From the NCBI GenBank assembly GCA_046757965.1, contig JBHHZI010000094.1, positions 1-12,799 of the forward strand: a DNA stretch of 12,799 nt, in the 5' to 3' direction. Below are positions 5,963 through 12,760 of this stretch, piece by piece. The first letter of the stretch is position 1. Every line of letters starts with the position of its first letter. The position numbers and the translations under genes are program-made. Source of the stretch: JBHHZI01 sp046757965 (lineage in GTDB: Bacteria > Acidobacteriota > Polarisedimenticolia > SMYD01). A model generated the notes under the pieces. The model had not been told where the DNA came from and did no database searches. It saw only the letters and a program-made list of their open reading frames with translations.

Positions 5963-6897
5963 GGCGATCCGGCGACGAGATGCACGAGAGGGGAGCGGTG
6001 CTGCTGGTCCTGGTGGTCGGCATCGTGGTCATGGGGATCCTCGCCGGGCAGGTGGTGCAGGGCTGGAACGCCATCACCACGCGAGAACGAGAGGCGGAGT
6101 TTGTCTCCCGTGCAACCCAGATCGCCCATTCCATTCAGCGCTACCAGGCAGACTACCAGAAGCTGCCGTCGACCATGAAGGAACTGATGGAACCCGGCCC
6201 GAAGGGGAATTCCCGGTACCTGAGAAAGCTGTGGAAAGATCCCCTGACCGGCGAGGACTTTGTGCTGCTCTGGCTCGCGCCTGATGGGGCCAGCCTGTTC
6301 CGCTCCGACGGGAAACCGTCCACGTCGGGCAGCTTCGGCAACACTCCAGGCGGCCAGCAGCCCGGAGTGGCGTCCAATCACAACCAGGCCAGCTCGCTGA
6401 ACCTGAACCAGCTCACCGTGCCTCTGGGGAGTCCCGGTTATGACGCCAGCAAGAATCTCTCGCTGCTCGATGCCTACAAGAAGCAGCAGAGCAACCCGGT
6501 GGGGCCAGGATCCGGCGGCCAGGGGATGTCGTCCGGGCTGGCGCAGCCTTTCGGTGCGAATCCGGAGCTGAAGCTGGGAAAATTTGACACCGGTTCCAGC
6601 TTGTTGTCTACGCCGGGAGTGGGGCCGATCGTGGGCGTGGCCACATCGTTCGATGGCGTCTCGTACATGGAGTTCAAGGGGCACGAGGACTACTCGGGCT
6701 TCGAGATCTCCATCTTCACCATCTCCCAGCAACAGATCGCCCAGCAGAACACCGGGTCACCGGTCGCGCGCAACCCGTTCGAGATGCCGGGCACACCGCT
6801 TCCCAATCCACTGTCACCGGAAGGCAAAAAACTGTACAACACGGATGTCAATCAGCTCGGCGGCGGAAAAAGCTTGCAGCCTGGCGGCAACCGGTAG
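5959..6897 (+). CDS. Third GspG-like pseudopilin without Glu+5, with long disordered C-terminal extension
   Basis: The 312-residue product starts at an ATG overlapping the previous stop. The N-terminus has a short charged leader ending ERG12, then a hydrophobic helix AVLLVLVVGIVVMGILAGQV. The prepilin-type site RG|A is present, but mature position +5 is Val instead of Glu. GspK and PilX-like tip subunits also have a divergent N-terminus. A GspG-type body follows (IAHSIQRYQADYQKLPSTMK, KDPLTGEDFVLLW, about 42-110). The remainder, about 110-312, is rich in Gly, Pro, Ser, Asn and Gln with little predicted order apart from a patch around FDGVSYMEFKGHEDYSGFEI. The missing Glu+5 and large size fit a minor or tip subunit that starts the fibre or contacts substrate. 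The last 50 bases overlap the oppositely directed M16 gene. The gene ends the operon. Confidence 0.8.
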   Translation: MRRSGDEMHERGAVLLVLVVGIVVMGILAGQVVQGWNAITTREREAEFVSRATQIAHSIQRYQADYQKLPSTMKELMEPGPKGNSRYLRKLWKDPLTGEDFVLLWLAPDGASLFRSDGKPSTSGSFGNTPGGQQPGVASNHNQASSLNLNQLTVPLGSPGYDASKNLSLLDAYKKQQSNPVGPGSGGQGMSSGLAQPFGANPELKLGKFDTGSSLLSTPGVGPIVGVATSFDGVSYMEFKGHEDYSGFEISIFTISQQQIAQQNTGSPVARNPFEMPGTPLPNPLSPEGKKLYNTDVNQLGGGKSLQPGGNR

Positions 6898-8269
6898 CGG
6901 GGTCGTCCGAGGGGCCGGGGCAGGGCCCCATGAGGTCTCGATAGTCGATGCGTTCCACGGTCGCGATATCACCCAGGGTGGCGGCGTAGGTGTCGGCCCG
7001 GCCGACGATCACCACGGTCGCCGTCGAGGGGTGCAGTGTCTGCGCGGCGAGGGTTGCGAGCTGGTCGCGCGTCATCTTCTCGACCCGGTCCTGGTAGGTG
7101 TCCAGGGAGTTCGTCGGGAGATCGAATGACTCGAGTTCGAGGTAGCGACTGGCAACCTGGAGTGCGGTCTCGAACTCGAGGGGGTACCCCCCGATGAAGC
7201 GCGCGCGCGCGGCCGCGACCTCTGCCTCGGTGGGACCGTCCTGCCGGTACGCATCGACCAGGGAGTGGATCTCGGTGGTCACCTCGGCCACCGACTCGTT
7301 CGGCGTGAACGTCGACACCCGGAACGCGCCGCCCAGTCGGCGGGCGTCAAAGGTGGAGTGGACGCCGTAGGTCAACCCCTTCTCCGCACGGATGCGCTCG
7401 ATCATGCGGGAGGAGAACCCCCCACCGCCGAGAATCCAGTTCATGACCTCGCATGCGTCGTGAGCCTCGTCATCCCGGGTTATGCCCGGATGACCCCAGC
7501 GGATCTGGGCCTGAGAAAGGTCGGGACGGTCCACCAGGAGGACCCGGCATCCCGGTGGGGCGGATGGGAGCGCCGCCTCCGGCAGGGCGGTCTTCTCCCC
7601 GTCGCCGGGCCAGTCGCCCAGCACGGCCGCTGCGGCCGCGTCGACTTCATCCGGTGCGGCATCACCGGCCACGGCGAGAATCGCCGACTGCGGGCGGACG
7701 GTCGAGCGGTGGAACTCGGCGATGTCGTCCCGGGAGATCGACGCGATCGAGGTCGGGGTTCCCGACAGCGGATGGCCGTACGGATGGTCCGCGAACACCT
7801 GCATGGCGAACGCCCAGTCAGCGAGTGTCGACGGGTCGTCCATGCCACGCGCCAGGCCGCTGAGGCGGCGCGATCGCATGACATCGACCTCTGCGGGATC
7901 GAAGGCCGGCCGGAGCGCGATCTCGCCGAGCAGATCGACGATCGCCGTGAGGTCCTCGGAGAGACCTGCCAGCGTCACGGAGATTCCGTCCCACCCCCCG
8001 CGGGCGGACCAGCTCAGGCCCAGGTCGTCGATCTTCTCCGCCAGGGTTTGCCGGTCGAATCGCTCACTGCCCTTGCCCAGGAGAGCGCCGGTCAGGGACG
8101 CCAGACCCTCCCGGCCCCCGGGATCCATGCAGCCTCCGCCGGCGACCTGGAGATGGACGGCGATGGTGGGCAACCGGTGGTCCTCGATGTGCAGGAGCAT
8201 CATGCCGTTCGCCAGGCGCTGTCGGCGGACCGGTGGGACCGTGACGCGGAGCGGCGGTGCGGCGCTCAT
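6848..8269 (-). CDS. M16 family zinc-peptidase homologue lacking HxxEH (non-catalytic partner)
   Basis: The 473-residue protein has the two-domain M16B fold: N-terminal domain about 15-220, M16_C domain about 235-445 (LSQAQIRWGHPG, then LGGGGFSSRMIERIRAEKGL). At the place of the zinc motif, where active members read GLAHxxEHxxFKG, it reads GLASLTGALLGKG. Both His and the Glu are therefore replaced (Ser58, Gly61, Ala62) and zinc catalysis is not expected. It retains the RxxxGLTY segment (Arg294, Tyr301) that contributes substrate contacts in M16 enzymes. In heterodimeric M16 enzymes one subunit carries HxxEH and the other the Arg/Tyr pair, which matches the gene just upstream. ATG and the upstream TGA overlap by 4 bases (8266-8269). 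No signal peptide is seen, so the protein is probably cytoplasmic. The C-terminal tail after about residue 445 is extra and overlaps the pseudopilin gene. Confidence 0.92.
   Translation of the reverse strand: MSAAPPLRVTVPPVRRQRLANGMMLLHIEDHRLPTIAVHLQVAGGGCMDPGGREGLASLTGALLGKGSERFDRQTLAEKIDDLGLSWSARGGWDGISVTLAGLSEDLTAIVDLLGEIALRPAFDPAEVDVMRSRRLSGLARGMDDPSTLADWAFAMQVFADHPYGHPLSGTPTSIASISRDDIAEFHRSTVRPQSAILAVAGDAAPDEVDAAAAAVLGDWPGDGEKTALPEAALPSAPPGCRVLLVDRPDLSQAQIRWGHPGITRDDEAHDACEVMNWILGGGGFSSRMIERIRAEKGLTYGVHSTFDARRLGGAFRVSTFTPNESVAEVTTEIHSLVDAYRQDGPTEAEVAAARARFIGGYPLEFETALQVASRYLELESFDLPTNSLDTYQDRVEKMTRDQLATLAAQTLHPSTATVVIVGRADTYAATLGDIATVERIDYRDLMGPCPGPSDDPATGCRQAASFFRRRAD
6911..6929 (+). 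terminator. GC-rich hairpin just past the pseudopilin operon (weak candidate)
   Basis: GGGGCC at 6911-6916 pairs with GGCCCC at 6924-6929 across a 7-base loop, starting 14 bases after the last stop of the secretion operon. There is no T-run after it, and it lies inside coding sequence of the opposite M16 gene. It may slow or end transcription of the operon, or may be chance in GC-rich DNA. Confidence 0.2.
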
Positions 8270-9552
8270 GCCGGCTCCGCGAGAACGACCGAACGGTTGT
8301 CCGCCACGAGATAGCGGCGTGCGACATCCTGGACCTGTCCGGCGGTCACCGACCGGTACGACTCGACGAGCCTGTTGATCATCTCCCAGCCATCCGCGCG
8401 GATCTGGAACAGCCCGAGCTGCAGGCCCCGGTAGCAGTTGTTCTGTGCTTGGAGCACGAACGAGGCCACCATCTGCTTGGTCGCGCGTTTCACTTCGCGG
8501 GTGTCCGGCGGCGTCTGGTGAAGACGGTCGATCTCCTCCCAGATGTCGGCCTCCAGTCCGGCGATGTCATCCCGGGGATGTGCCACGGCGGAAACGTTGA
8601 ACAGCGATGGATCCCTGTTCAGGAACGAGAACCCCACGCTGGCCTTGACGGCGGCTGCGCGGCCCGTGGCGACGAAGCGCCGGTGAAAACGAGATGCCTG
8701 GCCGGTGCTGAGGATCGATGCCAGGATGACAAGGGGGAAGGTGTCGGCGTGGGTCACACCGGGAATGTGAAACCCCGCGAACAGGGCAGCCGCCTCGAGT
8801 GTCTTCCGGTAGACTCCGCGTCGCTCCCCGTGCTGTGGCTCCTCGAACGTCACGACGTCGGGAGGCCGAGGGCCCGGTTTCATGACCCCGTACGCGTCTT
8901 CCACCAGGCGTTGCACGACATCGCTGTCGAAGTCGCCCACGACCACCACCGTGGCGTTGTTCGGCGCATAGAAGGTGAAGAAGTAGTTGCGGCAGTCATC
9001 GAGTGTCATGGCCACCAGATCGGAGTCCCAGCCCACCACCGGCCAGGAGTACGGGTGCCGGGAGAAGGCAAGTGACATCAGTTCCTCCTGGACGAGTCCG
9101 TAGGGAGTGTTGACGGTGCGGAACAGCCGTTCGTTGCGGACCACCTCGCGCTCCGACGCCAGGTTCTCCTCCGTCAGGAGCAGATTGGCCTGACGGTCGC
9201 TCTCCAGCCGGATCGCCAGGTCAAGGCAATCCGACGGGAGATTCTCGTAGTAGGAGGTGTTGTCGCAGGTGGTGAAGGCGTTGAGCTGGCCGCCCCTGGC
9301 CTGGATGGTTCTCGCGAACTCCTCGGGGCCGACCTTCGGAGTGCCCTTGAACATCATGTGCTCGAACAGATGCGAGATTCCCGTGATGCCCGGGCGCTCG
9401 TTGCGTGAGCCGGCGGCATAGTGGACCTGATAGGAGATGAGCGGTGTGGCGTGGTCCTCGAGCATCACCAGCCGCAGACCGTTGGAGAGAACGGTCTCGG
9501 AGGCGTCGAATCGAACCGGAGCGGAGGCGCTGGTTGAGGAGCCGGACGACAT
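8266..9552 (-). CDS. M16 family zinc peptidase, catalytic subunit (HxxEH)
   Basis: The 428-residue protein is a pitrilysin-family, M16B-type metalloprotease. The inverted zinc motif is HLFEH: His61 and His65 as zinc ligands and Glu64 as general base. The third ligand is Glu141 in the stretch SEREVVRNE, 76 residues after His65, the spacing usual for the family. The N-terminal domain covers about 14-225 and the C-terminal domain about 245-425. In the C-terminal domain, where many M16 proteins have RxxxGLxY, this one has RFVATGRAAAVKAS, so the Tyr is missing. That complements the downstream partner, which keeps the Tyr but lost the zinc site; together they would form one working protease with a closed chamber. 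The ATG at 9552 has AAGGA 4-5 bases upstream on this strand and gives a normal N-terminus. A longer frame back to 9627 would overlap the promoter. The substrate is unknown. Confidence 0.93.
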   Translation of the reverse strand: MSSGSSTSASAPVRFDASETVLSNGLRLVMLEDHATPLISYQVHYAAGSRNERPGITGISHLFEHMMFKGTPKVGPEEFARTIQARGGQLNAFTTCDNTSYYENLPSDCLDLAIRLESDRQANLLLTEENLASEREVVRNERLFRTVNTPYGLVQEELMSLAFSRHPYSWPVVGWDSDLVAMTLDDCRNYFFTFYAPNNATVVVVGDFDSDVVQRLVEDAYGVMKPGPRPPDVVTFEEPQHGERRGVYRKTLEAAALFAGFHIPGVTHADTFPLVILASILSTGQASRFHRRFVATGRAAAVKASVGFSFLNRDPSLFNVSAVAHPRDDIAGLEADIWEEIDRLHQTPPDTREVKRATKQMVASFVLQAQNNCYRGLQLGLFQIRADGWEMINRLVESYRSVTAGQVQDVARRYLVADNRSVVLAEPA

Positions 9553-9598
9553 GGATTCCTTGCAGGGGCGCCGGAGGCGGCGTCGGACTGTTCGATGC

Positions 9599-9627
9599 CT
9601 TATAACAGACCCGGAGGCAGGCATCAA
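9599..9627 (-). promoter_or_regulatory. Sigma70-type promoter of the M16 operon
   Basis: On the minus strand, TTGATG (9627-9622) is separated by exactly 17 bases from TATAAG (9604-9599), 4/6 and 5/6 matches to the -35 and -10 consensus. Transcription would start near 9592, leaving a leader of about 40 bases before the ATG at 9552. Confidence 0.7.
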
Positions 9628-9648
9628 GACATCCGGTGGAGCCGGACG

Positions 9649-9657
9649 TGGTACGGT
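9649..9657 (+). promoter_or_regulatory. Extended -10 candidate for the HAD phosphatase gene
   Basis: TGG followed by TACGGT has the TGn-TAnnnT form of an extended -10 element. No good -35 is seen at the usual spacing. The expected start point, about 7 bases downstream, coincides with the A of the ATG at 9664, and there is no ribosome binding site. The transcript could therefore be leaderless. Confidence 0.35.
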
Positions 9658-9663
9658 CGCTGG

Positions 9664-10371
9664 ATGTCCCGTGCCGAAGCGATCTCGCCGGACTCATGCG
9701 GTGCGATCGATGCGCCCGGCCTGTCCGCGGTCGTTTTCGATCTCGATGGGACGCTGATCGATTCCTACGGCGCCATCACCGAATGTTTCAATCATGCCTG
9801 CGTCAGTCTCGGGTTCGAGCCGCGGTCCGAGGACGAGGTCCGTCGCCTGGTGGGTCACGGTCTCGAGTCTCTGATGAGTGACGCGGTTGGCTCGGGTCAG
9901 ATGCTCCGGGCGGTGCGCCTCTTCCGGCATCGTTACGACGAGGTCTGCGAGGAGCGGACCCAGCTTCTCCCCGGCGCGGCGACCACCGTCGCAGCGCTCG
10001 ACCGGCGTGGCCTGGCGCTGGGAGTGGCCACCAACAAGCCGACAGGCTTCGCCGTCCGTCTGCTGCGCGCCCTGGGTCTGTCCCCACCCATCAAGGTGGT
10101 TCATGGCCCCGGGGCCGACATCCCTCCCAAACCGGATCCGGCGATGTTGCTGCGTGTCCTGCACGACCTGGACGTGCGCCCGGAGGACGCCCTCTTCGTG
10201 GGTGACATGAGTGTGGATGTGGAGACGGCGCGCCGGGCCGGTGTGCGTGTCTGGCTGGTCCCCACCGGCAGCGCCTCGCCGGATGACGTTGCCCGGGCGG
10301 GCGCGGATCGGGTGCTGCCTGGACTGGACGGCCTCCCTGCGGCTCTCGCCGGACTGTCCCGGTCGTCTTGA
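9664..10371 (+). CDS. gph: HAD superfamily phosphatase, phosphoglycolate phosphatase-like
   Basis: The 235-residue protein shows all four HAD motifs. Motif I is VVFDLDGT, with Asp26 as nucleophile and Asp28 as acid/base. Motif II is Thr123 in GVATNKP. Motif III is Lys156 in PPKPDP. Motif IV is VGDMSVD with Asp181 and Asp185 for magnesium. A helical cap of about 70-80 residues sits between motifs I and II (about 37-110), placing it in subfamily IA near Gph, which hydrolyses 2-phosphoglycolate. Related IA enzymes act on other small phosphates, so the substrate is not certain. The ATG at 9664 is the only reasonable start near motif I; no ribosome binding site precedes it. The gene is divergent from the M16 operon across about 110 bases. 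Its stop codon overlaps the -35 box of the efp promoter. Confidence 0.9.
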   Translation: MSRAEAISPDSCGAIDAPGLSAVVFDLDGTLIDSYGAITECFNHACVSLGFEPRSEDEVRRLVGHGLESLMSDAVGSGQMLRAVRLFRHRYDEVCEERTQLLPGAATTVAALDRRGLALGVATNKPTGFAVRLLRALGLSPPIKVVHGPGADIPPKPDPAMLLRVLHDLDVRPEDALFVGDMSVDVETARRAGVRVWLVPTGSASPDDVARAGADRVLPGLDGLPAALAGLSRSS

Positions 10372-10397
10372 GGTGGTCTCCCACGAGATGGTACGAT
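10368..10397 (+). promoter_or_regulatory. Promoter of efp
   Basis: TTGAGG at 10368-10373 and TACGAT at 10392-10397 are 18 bases apart, and TGG just before the -10 gives an extended element. The -35 overlaps the stop codon of the phosphatase gene. Transcription would start near 10404, giving a leader of about 56 bases. Confidence 0.55.
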
Positions 10398-10459
10398 GCG
10401 CGCTCGTCGGCTCCAGGCGATGCCGGCATGAATGATCCGACCACGAGGAATCCTCCAGC

Positions 10460-11020
10460 ATGTCCGTCAAGGCCACGCAGATTCGCCAGGGAATGCTGAT
10501 CCTCCGCGAGGGTGAACTCTTCCGTGTCGATTCGGTCAATCATGTGACTCCCGGAAAAGGGCGAGCGCATGTCCAGACCTTGCTGAGGAATCTCCGGACC
10601 GGGGCGGCGCACGATCATCGGTTCCGCTCCGATGACTTCGTCGAGCGAGCCGTGATGGACCAGGTGGAGATGGAGTATCTCTATCAGGAGGGGGACCACT
10701 ACATCTTCATGAATACAGAGACATACGAGCAGGTGCCGCTGACCTCCGATGTCCTCGGCAACACTCTCGACTACCTGCTCCCCAACGGCACCGTGCGCGT
10801 CGAGTTTCACGACGGCACACCCATGGGAGTCAGCCTTCCTCTCTCGGTTCGCCTGAAGATCGTCGAGACCGAGCCGCCATTGAAGGGCGCCACGGCCGCC
10901 GGTTCGCCGAAGCCCGCAACGCTGGAGACTGGTCTCACCGTGAGTGTGCCCCAGTTCATAGAGGTCGGGGAGATCGTCGAGGTCGACACGCGTAATGGGG
11001 CGTACATCACGCGCGGATGA
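10460..11020 (+). CDS. efp: Translation elongation factor P
   Basis: The 186-residue product is full-length EF-P, a tRNA-shaped factor that enters the ribosomal E site and relieves stalling at consecutive prolines. The three beta-barrel domains are recognisable. The N-terminal KOW-like domain (about 1-65) carries the loop TPGKGRAHVQ. The middle OB domain starts around VEMEYLYQEGDHYIFMNTET. The C-terminal OB domain holds LKGATAAGSPKPATLETGL and ends EIVEVDTRNGAYITRG. Lys33 in the PGKG loop tip is the residue lysylated in E. coli-type EF-P. Whether it is modified here is unknown, as no epmA, epmB, earP or ymfI gene is in the window. GAGGAA at 10445-10450 with a 9-base spacer supports the start. 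The gene has its own promoter. A few bases after its stop it meets an opposite gene. Confidence 0.97.
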   Translation: MSVKATQIRQGMLILREGELFRVDSVNHVTPGKGRAHVQTLLRNLRTGAAHDHRFRSDDFVERAVMDQVEMEYLYQEGDHYIFMNTETYEQVPLTSDVLGNTLDYLLPNGTVRVEFHDGTPMGVSLPLSVRLKIVETEPPLKGATAAGSPKPATLETGLTVSVPQFIEVGEIVEVDTRNGAYITRG

Positions 11021-11026
11021 CAGGCC

Positions 11027-11947
11027 TCACGGCGAATCAGGGGGCGACGCCTTGTCTTCCTTGGCGCCCAGCGATTTGATGATCTCGTCGGTGGCGATGT
11101 CGAACAGTCCGTAGTCCGAGAAGTCTCGCTCGATTCTTCTCTCGGTTCCCCGCTGGCCCCGTTCATTGACGACCTGGCGTCGCCAGATGGACCGGGAGGG
11201 GAATCTGAGGCCCGACGGGTGACGGGCGAGAAAATCGACTGACAGCGTCTGGACACGGGGGCGCGACCGGAGGGGAATCCCCGCGAGTCGAAAGGCCCGT
11301 CGATACCGATCCAGGCGGATCTCCATGGTGGCCTCCTGGCGGGTCGGCTCGGCCTCGAGGTGGATGGGATTGAAGAGATCCCGGTCCACCCAGAGACGAC
11401 CACTCCACTCCGCCATGCGCCGGCCCGTGGTGAAGGCGATCTGGCCGTCGAAGGCGACGATGATCGTGTCGGTCACACCACGTTTCTCCGTGCCGACGAC
11501 CTCGAACCGGAACAGGGACGCGAACTCCGGGGCCAGGAGGGAAGCCCACAGGTAGGGCGGCGGCGTCGACGCCTGGACCACCGCCGGCGAGTGGCGGACC
11601 GGGACCCCGTCCCGGGAGAGAATCTGGCGGTATTCCGCGACCGTGTCGAGATCGGATACGGGCTGCAGCAGGTAGCGATAGGTGGCCCGTCGCTGCCAGT
11701 TTGGCCGCCCGGTCCAGGGGGCGCTGTCCTCCTCGGTCCACCGTTCGGTGCAGGTGAACTGCAGAACCGTCCGCCGGTAGGCGGCAGCGCGGCCGGCCAT
11801 GCGGAGCAGGACCGGCGCCGGATTCCGGCGCGGACCTCCGTCGCTTCCTTCCCGCGCGCGGGTCGCCAGGGCCGGATCCGCCACGGCGGGCAGGCTGAGA
11901 CCGAGAAAGATGACGACGGCGGGAATCGAGGCGTGGCGAATCATCAT
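11027..11947 (-). CDS. Exported protein of unknown function
   Basis: The 306-residue protein has a Sec signal peptide (hydrophobic AVVIFLGLSLPAVA, predicted cleavage after about Ala23). A Pro/Arg-rich spacer follows, then a long beta-strand-rich region: YRRTVLQFTCTERW, ATYRYLLQPVSDLDTVAEYR, LFRFEVVGTEKRGVTDTIIV, GRLWVDRDLFNPIHLEAEPT, MEIRLDRYRRAF and IERDFSDYGLFDI. The alternation of strands and the GRLWVDRDLFNPIHLE segment recall the LolA/LolB/MucB half-barrel fold that binds lipids or lipoproteins. This is only a resemblance. The FTCTE motif near residue 64 also reminds me of unannotated exported acidobacterial proteins, which I cannot confirm. Tandem ATGs at 11947 and 11944 are both possible starts and the ribosome binding site is weak. 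The gene converges on efp with 6 bases between stops and diverges from the gene at 12077. Confidence 0.75.
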   Translation of the reverse strand: MMIRHASIPAVVIFLGLSLPAVADPALATRAREGSDGGPRRNPAPVLLRMAGRAAAYRRTVLQFTCTERWTEEDSAPWTGRPNWQRRATYRYLLQPVSDLDTVAEYRQILSRDGVPVRHSPAVVQASTPPPYLWASLLAPEFASLFRFEVVGTEKRGVTDTIIVAFDGQIAFTTGRRMAEWSGRLWVDRDLFNPIHLEAEPTRQEATMEIRLDRYRRAFRLAGIPLRSRPRVQTLSVDFLARHPSGLRFPSRSIWRRQVVNERGQRGTERRIERDFSDYGLFDIATDEIIKSLGAKEDKASPPDSP

Positions 11948-12029
11948 GGCGATGGCCGGGTTCCAGTGTAGCCCACCGCGGGCCGGGAATCCGTGACCGG
12001 GCGGGCCTCCGGAGGGCAGTGCTGGACCG

Positions 12030-12038
12030 TGATATAAT
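12030..12038 (+). promoter_or_regulatory. Extended -10 promoter of the small exported protein gene
   Basis: TGATATAAT is a perfect TGn plus TATAAT extended -10 element. No -35 of note is found 16-18 bases upstream, which is typical for extended -10 promoters. The start point would be near 12045, with a leader of about 32 bases before the TTG at 12077. Confidence 0.65.
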
Positions 12039-12060
12039 CAACGCCTAGATTTGGGGAAGG

Positions 12061-12068
12061 AGAGGAGG
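12061..12068 (+). promoter_or_regulatory. Strong ribosome binding site supporting a TTG start
   Basis: AGAGGAGG lies 8 bases before TTG at 12077, a near-perfect Shine-Dalgarno at the best spacing. No ATG or GTG is nearby in frame, so TTG is very likely the true start. Confidence 0.75.
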
Positions 12069-12076
12069 TTTTTCCC

Positions 12077-12703
12077 TTGCCCTCCAGTGGCTCTCGATAT
12101 CTCATCCCGGTCTGTCTCATGGTGCTCTTGCCCTGTGTGGTCCGGGCGGACAAGCTCGTGCACTTCCAGAATGGTCGAGTTCTGCGTGTGGTGGCGGTCC
12201 GGCAGGACGACGCGTGGTACACGCTGTCTCTCGGCCGCCGTGCCACCATGGGCGTTCCCGCGGTGCTGGTCGCGCGGATAGACGACATCGCGGACGACAG
12301 CGTCGGTTCCGTCGCGCTTCCCAACGTGCAGTCGGCGGCGGGAGGCACGATGCGCGCCTCGGTGCCACGCCGGCCGACACCTCCCTCCGTCCGGGCCGTG
12401 CCGTCGGTCGGTGTCGCCCGCCCGGCCGGCGTGGCCCGGGTCTCCCCGGCGGCACGACCCACGGGAGCGGCCGATGCACGGGCCCGTGCCGACGCGCTGG
12501 CCGTACGGGGTCGAACCGTCAGCGGAAACCTGGGTGCGCTCCGGTCGCCTGCGGGGCGTGCCGCCAACCCGGCGCCGACCGCGCAGCCCGCCGGGTCCAC
12601 ACTCGAAGGCGGCGCGAGTGCATGGCCGTCGCTCCTCGACAAGAACCGGACGCGGCGGCCGGCAACGGCAGGCCGCCGCGACGGAGACGGCAGCAATCGC
12701 TGA
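12077..12703 (+). CDS. Small exported protein with N-terminal beta domain and disordered tail
   Basis: The 208-residue product starts with a Sec signal peptide (YLIPVCLMVLLPCVVRA, predicted cleavage after Ala24). A compact strand-rich segment follows at about 25-75: DKLVHFQNGRVLRVVAVRQD, then WYTLSLGRRATMGVPAVLVA, then RIDDI. Its pattern of an HxxNGR strand, a second strand and a glycine/proline turn before a final strand is a small SH3-like or PRC-like shape seen in many exported proteins. I do not recognise a named family. From about 85 to the end it is rich in Ala, Pro, Arg, Gly and Val and probably unstructured. The TTG start is set by a very strong ribosome binding site, and the gene has its own extended -10 promoter. 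It is divergent from the exported protein at 11027-11947. It probably acts in the periplasm. Confidence 0.75.
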   Translation: MPSSGSRYLIPVCLMVLLPCVVRADKLVHFQNGRVLRVVAVRQDDAWYTLSLGRRATMGVPAVLVARIDDIADDSVGSVALPNVQSAAGGTMRASVPRRPTPPSVRAVPSVGVARPAGVARVSPAARPTGAADARARADALAVRGRTVSGNLGALRSPAGRAANPAPTAQPAGSTLEGGASAWPSLLDKNRTRRPATAGRRDGDGSNR

Positions 12704-12714
12704 GCCGTCCGGTT

Positions 12715-12740
12715 GGGTCCGGATTGTCACGGCCGGACCC
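12715..12740 (+). terminator. Perfect 8-bp inverted repeat after the small exported protein gene
   Basis: GGGTCCGG (12715-12722) and CCGGACCC (12733-12740) form a perfect hairpin with a 10-base loop, 11 bases after the stop codon. No T-run follows, so it is at best a weak or factor-dependent terminator, or a processing or stability hairpin. Confidence 0.4.
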
Positions 12741-12760
12741 CCGGAGAACGTGAGCCCATC

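Noticed and set aside
7265..8314. Plus-strand open frame of 349 codons within the M16 genes
   Set aside because: It is the mirror of conserved M16 coding sequence and its translation is low-complexity and domain-free.
11021..11026. Terminator between the convergent efp and exported-protein genes
   Set aside because: There are only 6 bases between stops and no inverted repeat with a T-run can be seen around them.
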